From an uncultured Bacteroides sp. (GTDB lineage Bacteria > Bacteroidota > Bacteroidia > Bacteroidales > Bacteroidaceae), in NCBI GenBank assembly GCA_905198575.1, contig CAJKDC010000086.1, positions 1 through 12,048 on the forward strand: a DNA stretch of 12,048 nucleotides, given 5' to 3'. Under the pieces are notes generated by a model. It was not told the DNA's origin. It was given only the letters and a program-made list of their open reading frames with translations, and made no database searches. The position numbers and the translations under genes were made by a program. Within the stretch, counting starts at the first letter, position 1, and each line of letters opens with the position of its first letter. Below are positions 1 through 6,376 of this stretch, piece after piece.

Positions 1-189
1 CAGTCGCTATTGTTGTATATAAAGGTTTAATACCTGTAGTTGGCCGAATACTTACAGTTTTGATGCAAGTTTATCAAATAAATGACACACTTAAAAACTA
101 CCCTTAAATGAAATATAGTACACCCAAAGGGATAAAACACAATTCACCGGATAACACAAATGAGCTACCAACAGCATTAAAACGCAACA
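1..189. other. Intergenic leader, no gene recognised
   Basis: No open reading frame of useful length, RNA gene or clear promoter is visible on either strand. The stretch is A/T-rich and lies beyond the terminator of the minus-strand lipoprotein gene, so it is probably the space before the next gene outside the window. A small AGGT/ACCT inverted repeat near 24-36 is too short to interpret. Confidence 0.5.
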
Positions 190-191
190 AA

Positions 192-235
192 AAAAGCCGT
201 TTTAACCTGCTCCTGCACAGATTAAAACGACTTTT
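192..235 (-). terminator. Intrinsic terminator after the coiled-coil lipoprotein gene
   Basis: On the minus strand an 8-bp stem CGTTTTAA/TTAAAACG (198-205 with 222-229) is extended, after one C/A mismatch, by AAAAG/CTTTT. The loop is 16 nt. Read on the minus strand, the hairpin runs straight into a T-tract (192-196 and beyond). It lies 20 bp after the stop codon of the lipoprotein gene and should end the rsmI-lipoprotein transcript. Confidence 0.8.
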
Positions 236-254
236 CTATATTTACAGTTTAAAC

Positions 255-1103
255 TTATCTAACCTGGATAACCAAATAGCGTGACACACTCCAGAAAGCA
301 TTTGGATTCTTGATTTTCAGAACCAACTGGTTTTTATCATCCTTAACCAGTTCATATGAACCTTCAGGGTGAGTAGTCAGCAATTCTGCACGCTTAGAAT
401 AAAGTTTAATTTCTTTATCCGTACGGATGTCAATCTTAGTAAAGTAATCCTTATTAAAGTCACCATTTTTCAAGACATCCCCTTTCTGCAGAATCTTCTG
501 GTCTTTCAATTCAGACTTTGTACCGAATACATACCAAGCTGTATTCAGCGCTTTATCCTGGCTTGCCACCGTCTTAGCCTTTGCTTCGTTCTCGGCAGTA
601 AGGTCTTCTACGTTTTTATTCAAACCTACAACAGCCTCATCAAGTTCGGCAATACGGATATTCTTCGAAGCCAGTTCGGCCTGCAGTGTCTCAATCTGCT
701 GCTGTTTTTCGGCCAACTCTTTATTCAGGTTTTGCAGCGCCTTTTTTAACTGAGCAGACTGGTATTTGCTATTTTTCAACTGCTTTTCCAAAGCAGCAAT
801 CTGTTCACGGTTCGATTTCAGTTTTTCACTAATAAAACGAATATCATCTTTCACCTTGCTGGCAGCCGACTGATTCTCAATGCCACCATTGAGGTTCACA
901 CGATTTTCAGCCTCGTTGATTTCGCGGAACCCTTCTTGAATTTCATTGAAAGCTCCCATAATTTCATCCAACTCGGCATTGCGGGTAGACAATTCAATCA
1001 TCAAAGAATCATTCTGCGCCTGTAAAGCACTCTTGTTTTGAGCTCCGTTGTCACATGAAGCCAATGCAGCTACACATAACGAAAATAAAACAACTTTTTT
1101 CAT
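255..1103 (-). CDS. Coiled-coil lipoprotein, possibly Cbp1-like adhesin
   Basis: The 282-residue product starts MKKVVLFSL and has a signal peptide ending in the lipobox LASC, so Cys17 should be lipidated. Residues of about 25-185 are rich in Glu, Lys, Gln, Leu and Ala with heptad-like spacing, indicating a long coiled coil. The last ~95 residues look globular, rich in Lys/Asp and beta-strand-like segments. A DSL tripeptide at 32-34 fits the Bacteroides O-glycosylation motif D-(S/T)-hydrophobic. Such coiled-coil lipoproteins include the collagen-binding adhesin Cbp1 of B. fragilis; I suggest that family from overall architecture only, and adhesion is inference. The sequence after Cys (DNGAQ) is not a strong surface-export signal. 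The ATG at 1103 is preferred over an in-frame TTG at 1112 because it gives a normal signal peptide with GAGG just upstream. The gene follows rsmI by 22 bp and probably shares its transcript. Confidence 0.8.
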   Translation of the reverse strand: MKKVVLFSLCVAALASCDNGAQNKSALQAQNDSLMIELSTRNAELDEIMGAFNEIQEGFREINEAENRVNLNGGIENQSAASKVKDDIRFISEKLKSNREQIAALEKQLKNSKYQSAQLKKALQNLNKELAEKQQQIETLQAELASKNIRIAELDEAVVGLNKNVEDLTAENEAKAKTVASQDKALNTAWYVFGTKSELKDQKILQKGDVLKNGDFNKDYFTKIDIRTDKEIKLYSKRAELLTTHPEGSYELVKDDKNQLVLKIKNPNAFWSVSRYLVIQVR

Positions 1104-1125
1104 AAGCCTCAAATATTTATTAGTT

Positions 1126-1800
1126 TTAATTATCTTTCCCAGCCAATACTATCACAAACTCACCTCTAGGCTCATTTGCCGTGAAATGAGCAATGACCTC
1201 CTGCAGCGTACCGCGTACACATTCTTCATGCACCTTCGAAATTTCACGGCAGACAGCTACCTGACGCTCTGCTCCAAAAAATTCGGTAAACTGTGTCAGT
1301 GTCTTAACTACACGATAGGGGGATTCATAGAAAATCATGGTACGTGTTTCTTCCTGCAATGCTGTCAGTCGCGTAACACGACCTTTTTTCTGAGGCAAAA
1401 AGCCTTCGAAACAAAACCGGTCATTGGGCAGACCAGACATCACCAAGGCCGGAACAAAAGCCGTCGCACCGGGCAAACACTCTACTTCTACCCCATTCCG
1501 TACACATTCACGAACCAACAAGAAACCCGGGTCAGAAATAGCCGGCGTTCCAGCGTCCGAAATCAAGGCTACAGTTTCGCCAGCCTGTATCCGCTGCGCA
1601 AGGGCCTCTACCGTACGGTGCTCATTAAACTTATGATGTGACTGCATGGCATTCTTAATCTCAAAATGCTTCAACAAGATACCCGAGGTACGTGTATCTT
1701 CGGCCAAGATTAAGTCGGCCTCTTTTAAAACCTTTATGGCGCGAAATGTCATGTCGTCCAAATTACCTACCGGAGTAGGTACTACATATAGCTTTCCCAT
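1126..1800 (-). CDS. rsmI: 16S rRNA (cytidine-1402-2'-O)-methyltransferase RsmI
   Basis: The 224-residue protein belongs to the tetrapyrrole-methylase (SAM-dependent) fold family. Family hallmarks are the N-terminal VPTPVGNLDDMTFRA (8-22), AEDTRTSG (33-40), the signature SDAGTPAISDPG (81-92), PGATAFVPALVMSGLP (110-125) and FYESPYRV (157-164). RsmI methylates the ribose 2'-OH of C1402 in the ribosomal decoding centre and acts in the cytoplasm on the 30S subunit. It is shorter than the E. coli enzyme (286 residues), lacking most of the C-terminal extension, which I believe is usual for Bacteroidetes. The ATG at 1800 begins directly with the conserved GKLYVVPTPVG segment. A TAACTTTGC promoter element lies about 25 bp upstream, and the lipoprotein gene follows closely. 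Confidence 0.96.
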   Translation of the reverse strand: MGKLYVVPTPVGNLDDMTFRAIKVLKEADLILAEDTRTSGILLKHFEIKNAMQSHHKFNEHRTVEALAQRIQAGETVALISDAGTPAISDPGFLLVRECVRNGVEVECLPGATAFVPALVMSGLPNDRFCFEGFLPQKKGRVTRLTALQEETRTMIFYESPYRVVKTLTQFTEFFGAERQVAVCREISKVHEECVRGTLQEVIAHFTANEPRGEFVIVLAGKDN

Positions 1801-1824
1801 ATTTTATTGATAGTATTGAATAAG

Positions 1825-1833
1825 GCAAAGTTA
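1825..1833 (-). promoter_or_regulatory. Bacteroidetes -7 promoter element for rsmI
   Basis: The minus strand reads TAACTTTGC, a perfect match to the Bacteroidetes sigma-ABfr -7 consensus TAnnTTTG, 25 bp before the rsmI start. No clear TTTG/TTG element is present at the expected -33 spacing, so the promoter call rests on the -7 match and position. It predicts a leader of only about 15-20 nt. Confidence 0.55.
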
Positions 1834-1957
1834 AAAATAATCTGTTTTAAGCCTATAAATGGATACAATATTTAACAATGGCACACTAAACAACAAGCAA
1901 TTTCCTGCGTTTTTATAGAAAAAAGAAGATTTGGAAACTTTTTTAGTGCATAAATTG

Positions 1958-1965
1958 TAATTTTG
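1958..1965 (+). promoter_or_regulatory. Bacteroidetes -7 promoter element for tdk
   Basis: TAATTTTG matches TAnnTTTG exactly, 48 bp before the tdk start. A TTTG at 1930-1933 could be the -33 element, but the 24-nt spacing is longer than the usual 19-21. This promoter is back to back with that of rsmI. Confidence 0.5.
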
Positions 1966-2013
1966 TGACCGACATGTATTTACAATAACTCTATTTAAAT
2001 TCTTCATAATTTT

Positions 2014-2607
2014 ATGGTAGTTTTTTCTGAAGACCACATACACGAGACCAACCGACGCGGACGGATTGAAGTTATTTGCGGCTCAATGTTTTCCGGTAAG
2101 ACGGAAGAGCTGATTCGCAGACTAAAGCGTGCCAGCTTTGCCAAACAGCGCGTAGAAATATTCAAGCCATCCATCGATACCCGTTATTCTGAAGAAAAAG
2201 TCGTTTCGCACGACAGCAATTCCATTCAGTCTACCCCCGTGGACTCTTCCGGCTCTATCCTGCTGTTTACATCCGAGATTGATGTAGTGGGAATTGACGA
2301 AGCACAATTTTTCGATGAAGGGCTGGTTGATGTATGCAACGAGCTGGCCAATAACGGAGTAAGGGTAATTATTGCCGGACTGGATATGGACTACAAAGGA
2401 ATACCTTTTGGCCCGATACCGGCACTGTGCGCCATAGCCGATGAAGTTACCAAAGTACACGCCATCTGTGTCCGTTGTGGAGATCTGGCTTATATCTCTC
2501 ACCGTACCATAGCCAACGACAAAAGAGTGTTGCTGGGAGAAAAGACCGAATACGAGCCTCTTTGCAGAAGATGCTACCAGAAATCGATGAAAGAAGAACA
2601 TCCCTAA
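2014..2607 (+). CDS. tdk: Thymidine kinase, type II
   Basis: The 197-residue enzyme phosphorylates thymidine (and deoxyuridine) with ATP to give dTMP in the pyrimidine salvage pathway; it is cytoplasmic. Visible features are the P-loop GSMFSGKT (23-30), the DEAQFF motif (95-100) with the catalytic-base candidate Glu96, the thymidine-binding loop GLDMDYKG (122-129), and a zinc site made of two CxxC pairs, Cys152/Cys155 and Cys184/Cys187. Length and all motifs are normal for the human-TK1-like family. The ATG start gives the N-terminus MVVFSEDHI, which is typical of Bacteroides Tdk. The permease gene starts 14 bp after the stop and is probably co-transcribed. Confidence 0.97.
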   Translation: MVVFSEDHIHETNRRGRIEVICGSMFSGKTEELIRRLKRASFAKQRVEIFKPSIDTRYSEEKVVSHDSNSIQSTPVDSSGSILLFTSEIDVVGIDEAQFFDEGLVDVCNELANNGVRVIIAGLDMDYKGIPFGPIPALCAIADEVTKVHAICVRCGDLAYISHRTIANDKRVLLGEKTEYEPLCRRCYQKSMKEEHP

Positions 2608-2621
2608 TAAAAAATAATATT

Positions 2622-3740
2622 ATGTTTACCGAAAAGAAAATTACCTTCGATAGTTTCATCCGAGGTATACTTACAGGAGCCATCATCATTGGTGTACTCT
2701 ATATGCTGAACCGGTTGAGCAGTGTCCTGCTGCCTTTCTTTATCGCCTGGCTCATCGCCTACCTGATGTATCCGGCTGTAATATTTACGCAAAACAAGCT
2801 GCGAATAAAAAACAGAGCCTTGTCCATCATCCTTGTCTTGCTGGGAATTCTGGTTGTCATCACAACTGCCAGTCTCTTCTTAGTCCCTCCCATGATAGAA
2901 GAGTTTGCCAAACTGAAAGATTTGCTGGCCGATTTCTTTGTAGAAGGAAGCCGGAAAGCGCAAATTCCAGGAACTGTGGCACACTTCATTCAGGAGCATA
3001 TTGACATGAAGTGGATATACAACAATCTAAGCAGCAGCAACATGACAGGAACCATCAAGGAAATCATGTCGCAGATGTGGTCTATCATTTCTACCTCTTA
3101 CAATGTCATTATGTGGATTGTAACCGGATTCATCATGCTACTGTATCTCTTTTTCATTCTGCTGGATTACGAGGAAATTGCCGACGGATGGGTAAAACTG
3201 ATTCCTGCCAAACATCAGGGATTCATCGTACAGCTGGTCAATGACGTAAAATTCAGTATGAACCAGTATTTCAGAGGACAAGCATTGGTTGCATTTCTGG
3301 TCGGTATACTTTTCAGCATCGGTTTTCTGATTATAGATTTTCCGATGGCTATCGGACTGGGACTTTTCATCGGACTACTTAATATGGTACCCTATCTGCA
3401 AATCATCGGCTTTATCCCAACCATCCTGCTGGCATTGCTGAAAGCTGCTGATACCGGCGAGAATTTCTGGTGGATATGCTTCTGCGCTTTACTGGTGTTC
3501 TGTATCGTACAGCTCATTCAGGATACAGTACTGGTTCCTAAAATTATGGGAAAAATTACCGGACTGAACCCGGCCATCATTCTGCTTTCGCTTTCAATAT
3601 GGGGTTCACTCATGGGCATGCTGGGTATGATTATTGCTTTACCATGCACCACACTGCTTCTGTCATACTACCAGCGGTACATCAAACGGCAAGACCGTAA
3701 ATTCAATCAAAGTTTAAATCAACCTCAAGAAACAGAATAA
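2622..3740 (+). CDS. AI-2E family (PerM-type) membrane permease
   Basis: The 372-residue inner membrane protein has about eight hydrophobic segments (roughly 12-53 as a pair, 66-90, 160-183, 218-240, 242-275, 283-302, 316-347) around a hydrophilic region at 95-155. Family motifs are YFRGQALVAFLVG (216-228), GLLNMVPYLQ (251-260) and the QDTVLVPKIMGK block (300-311) followed by LNPAIILLSLSIWG. These place it in the AI-2E transporter/PerM family (formerly DUF20), whose members include AI-2 exporters and Na+/H+ antiporters; the substrate cannot be told from sequence. The chosen ATG, 14 bp after tdk, gives the usual family length. An in-frame extension to 2475 would overlap tdk and is rejected. 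A strong terminator follows at once. Confidence 0.92.
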   Translation: MFTEKKITFDSFIRGILTGAIIIGVLYMLNRLSSVLLPFFIAWLIAYLMYPAVIFTQNKLRIKNRALSIILVLLGILVVITTASLFLVPPMIEEFAKLKDLLADFFVEGSRKAQIPGTVAHFIQEHIDMKWIYNNLSSSNMTGTIKEIMSQMWSIISTSYNVIMWIVTGFIMLLYLFFILLDYEEIADGWVKLIPAKHQGFIVQLVNDVKFSMNQYFRGQALVAFLVGILFSIGFLIIDFPMAIGLGLFIGLLNMVPYLQIIGFIPTILLALLKAADTGENFWWICFCALLVFCIVQLIQDTVLVPKIMGKITGLNPAIILLSLSIWGSLMGMLGMIIALPCTTLLLSYYQRYIKRQDRKFNQSLNQPQETE

Positions 3741-3781
3741 AAAAATCCGCTTTAGCTCTGTGATGCTAAAGCGGATTTTTT
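3740..3781. terminator. Bidirectional intrinsic terminator, perfect 17-bp stem
   Basis: AAAAAATCCGCTTTAGC (3740-3756) pairs without mismatch with its complement at 3765-3781 across an 8-nt loop. It ends in T6 on both strands, so it can stop both the tdk-permease transcript and the converging xus-like operon. The left arm begins at the last base of the permease stop codon, and the right arm ends 7 bp from the xusC-like stop codon. Confidence 0.93.
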
Positions 3782-3788
3782 ATCCTAA

Positions 3789-4892
3789 CTAACGGCGGAT
3801 TCGTTTCCACCACAAATAATAACCTGTAAGCGGTAAAGCTCCTCCAATCAGACAGGCGATGAAATATATTACTTTCGTTATCCATCCGCCCCACGAGCCT
3901 GTATGAAAAGCATAAAAATAGCCTTTCAGTTTCTGCCGCAGAGGTTTGTCTTCAAAACGTGAAGTACTTTCTATTGCCCCTGAACGCTTGTCATAATCTA
4001 CCTGGTCCAACTTACGCATGCTTCCGGGCGTATTCTTGGCAACATAGGCAGCACGTGTATCCAGCTGGATATAATGATAGGCCGGATAAGCCTGTTGCAA
4101 GGCTGGTAATAAAACATCCCAAACGGTAAAATCGAAGGTCCGTTTTTTATTTTCGCTTTTCTTATGCGGCACTTCCTCCTTTATTGCTACAGCAGTTTCT
4201 TTTCCACCGATAAGATTGTATGTCATACTTCTCCACCAGGAAAAAGACCATGTCAGTCCGGTTAAAGCCATAACCAGCAAAAACAAAGTAGCATAAAAAC
4301 CTAGCGATACATGTACATCGTACCAGAAACGGCGCATTCCCTTGTTGTAAGCTACACAAAGCCTGTTTTTCAATGAACGCATAGTGCGAGGCAGCCATAA
4401 CACCAGTCCGCTAATCAGAATCACCACCATAAAAAGGGTACTGAATCCCACTACGTATTTGCCGATACTGCCCTTACCTTTGGCAGCCGGCGCATCCATC
4501 ACCCAGCGGTGAAGCTTCTTCACGGTCTGAAAGAAAGAAGACTGCTCTATCCAGCCATTTACCTGTCCGTTGTAAGGATTCACACTCAACGTTTTTCTTC
4601 CGGCATTCCGGAAACCAATCACACAAGCAGCTTCCGGGTCCTGAAAATACTGTATGGACGACAATTGCAAGGAATCGGGTATTTGCTGTCCAACGATTTC
4701 CAGCAAACGTGAAGGCGGCAAAGCCATTGCTCCCTCCTGCCGTTCCACTTTATACAAGTGGCTGTTCAAGCTTTTGACAATCTCTTGTTCAAAAACCAAA
4801 ATCGCACCACTGAAACAGATGATTGAAATAATAATCCCCAACGGAAGTGACAACCATAAATGGAGTTCCTTCATTACTTTTCTCACAGTCAT
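3789..4892 (-). CDS. xusC: PepSY-type inner membrane protein, XusC-like
   Basis: The 367-residue protein has four membrane helices (about 13-36, 146-168, 196-217, 340-362), with periplasmic-type loops between helices 1-2 and 3-4. This is the PepSY-associated TM (PiuB-like) architecture. His11 (LHLW), His128 (LHRW), His194 (DVHVSLGFY) and His330 (AFHTGSWGG) sit at helix edges, as expected for conserved and possibly haem-binding residues of the family. It is the last gene of the operon, 39 bp after the DUF4374 lipoprotein. In B. thetaiotaomicron the matching protein is XusC, required with XusA and XusB for growth on xenosiderophores; the biochemical step (iron reduction, release or transport) is inference. 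The symbol rests on family and gene order, not on alignment. Transcription ends at the shared terminator at 3740-3781. Confidence 0.85.
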   Translation of the reverse strand: MTVRKVMKELHLWLSLPLGIIISIICFSGAILVFEQEIVKSLNSHLYKVERQEGAMALPPSRLLEIVGQQIPDSLQLSSIQYFQDPEAACVIGFRNAGRKTLSVNPYNGQVNGWIEQSSFFQTVKKLHRWVMDAPAAKGKGSIGKYVVGFSTLFMVVILISGLVLWLPRTMRSLKNRLCVAYNKGMRRFWYDVHVSLGFYATLFLLVMALTGLTWSFSWWRSMTYNLIGGKETAVAIKEEVPHKKSENKKRTFDFTVWDVLLPALQQAYPAYHYIQLDTRAAYVAKNTPGSMRKLDQVDYDKRSGAIESTSRFEDKPLRQKLKGYFYAFHTGSWGGWITKVIYFIACLIGGALPLTGYYLWWKRIRR

Positions 4893-4931
4893 ATCCTCTT
4901 CTCAATCAATTACCTTAATACTATATCTTTT

Positions 4932-6341
4932 TTACTGCAGCACAGTCAGTTTACCGATTCCGCTAATCTGGGTCGCAGCCACATTAAGTCCCTTGGTTGC
5001 TTCAGCTGTCTCGGTATCAATTACATATACAGCCGGCTGTGCTCCGTCGGTTGTAGTCACTGCTACGTATACTTTTCCATCTTCACTATACGGAGTATTT
5101 CCAAATCCCGAAAGCACATCAGCAGAAGGCAAACCGGTTACATAAGTCAGTGTCTGCTCTTCGCCCTTGTAAATGGCCAGTTCTTTGGCCGTAAATCCGC
5201 TTTCAGTCAATGGTCTGTCATACATCATCAGCAGAAAATTATCATCCCCTACATGCCAGCAACGCAAGAAAGATTTTCCACCAGATGCAGCTTCGATATT
5301 GAAATAGTAATCGGGGTCAAAATCTTCTGTACCGGCCTTAATGCGTACTACACCTGCAGGCAAGGTAGTCTTTTGCACATCTGCTGTCATCGTTTTGGCA
5401 TAGCTGGGTGAAAAAACATAAATATCACCGTTATCGGCAGCCCAGATGGTCTGATAATACTGCGACTTCATGCGCCCGCATGCATAACTGATTTTATCGG
5501 TTTTTATCAACTTCTTATTGGTGAAAGTTTCGTCGGTAAAGATAGCTATCCAAGCTTCGTTGGGATATTGTGTCCACTGCAGTTCTCCTTTTTCATACGC
5601 GCTACTGCCACTGCCACCATCTTCTGTCTTTACCAATTCCGGATAAACAACGTATTTTCCGTTCTCGGCCTTTACACCATATTTACTCAATCCCATCGGG
5701 ACTGCTGCACTAAAGATTTTATCTCCTACCTGCAAGATTCCTGCCAATGTAACATATTCCCCGTTACCCAAGAAATTTTCTGAAAGAATGGTCTCCTGAT
5801 TGGTGGTGTGTGTCTCCTTCTTCACATCCAAATAAGAGAATAGAAAACCTTGCGGCAGATAACCATTTTCATCGGCCAGATTTGTCCCCATATCCCCTAC
5901 CGAAGATGTGATGATATAATCTTTATAGATACCATAGGTCGTAAAACGCTTAATCTCGTACACATTGTCGCGTTCTTCTACTTTACCGGATGCATTCAGT
6001 ACGTACGAAGAAGTAACCCCTGCATTGCCTTGATTATAGGCCAGACGATACAAATATTCATCCTTATAAAATACCCACTGCGTACCACTCTCGGTAGTAA
6101 GTCCATTATTCACTGTACTTACCGAACCTTCTGCCAGGCTATTTGCTGTCAGCAGATAATTTGCTTCTTGCGCCGTAGCAGCAACAACATAACTGGATAA
6201 AGCCTCTCCGTCTGGTGTATCACCAGAATTATCAGTAGACGGATTTGACGAGTCCGGAATTTGTTCTTCCGAACAGGAGGTAAACAGGTTTCCCACACAT
6301 AACATAGCAGCCAAAGCTCCCAAACAATATTTCTTTTTCAT
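4932..6341 (-). CDS. xusB: DUF4374 surface lipoprotein, XusB-like siderophore-binding protein
   Basis: The 469-residue product has a signal peptide with lipobox FTSC (Cys23). The residues after the Cys are SEEQ, which fits the acidic lipoprotein export signal of Bacteroidetes and suggests display on the cell surface. A low-complexity Ser/Asn/Asp/Pro linker (24-46) follows. The rest is built of short beta-rich repeats with WVFYKDEYLYRL, YGIYKDYIITS and IWAADNGDIYVFSP type segments, consistent with a beta-propeller fold. This matches DUF4374 proteins, including XusB, which binds ferric enterobactin and can be carried on outer membrane vesicles in B. thetaiotaomicron. It lies between the receptor gene (35 bp upstream) and the PepSY gene (39 bp downstream). 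Family assignment is strong; ligand identity is inferred from the operon. Confidence 0.87.
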   Translation of the reverse strand: MKKKYCLGALAAMLCVGNLFTSCSEEQIPDSSNPSTDNSGDTPDGEALSSYVVAATAQEANYLLTANSLAEGSVSTVNNGLTTESGTQWVFYKDEYLYRLAYNQGNAGVTSSYVLNASGKVEERDNVYEIKRFTTYGIYKDYIITSSVGDMGTNLADENGYLPQGFLFSYLDVKKETHTTNQETILSENFLGNGEYVTLAGILQVGDKIFSAAVPMGLSKYGVKAENGKYVVYPELVKTEDGGSGSSAYEKGELQWTQYPNEAWIAIFTDETFTNKKLIKTDKISYACGRMKSQYYQTIWAADNGDIYVFSPSYAKTMTADVQKTTLPAGVVRIKAGTEDFDPDYYFNIEAASGGKSFLRCWHVGDDNFLLMMYDRPLTESGFTAKELAIYKGEEQTLTYVTGLPSADVLSGFGNTPYSEDGKVYVAVTTTDGAQPAVYVIDTETAEATKGLNVAATQISGIGKLTVLQ

Positions 6342-6376
6342 GCCTAATATATTTTTTATCGATAGTTATAAATCAA

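Noticed and set aside
1104..1112. TTG start 9 bp upstream for the coiled-coil lipoprotein
   Set aside because: The ATG at 1103 gives a normal lipoprotein signal peptide, and the GAGG that would serve it lies in this extension.
2475..2621. In-frame N-terminal extension of the AI-2E permease into tdk
   Set aside because: It would overlap the zinc-binding end of tdk and adds a basic, non-conserved stretch; the ATG at 2622 fits the family.
4860..5411. Plus-strand open frame opposite the DUF4374 lipoprotein gene
   Set aside because: It is antisense to a well-supported gene and has biased composition without recognisable motifs.
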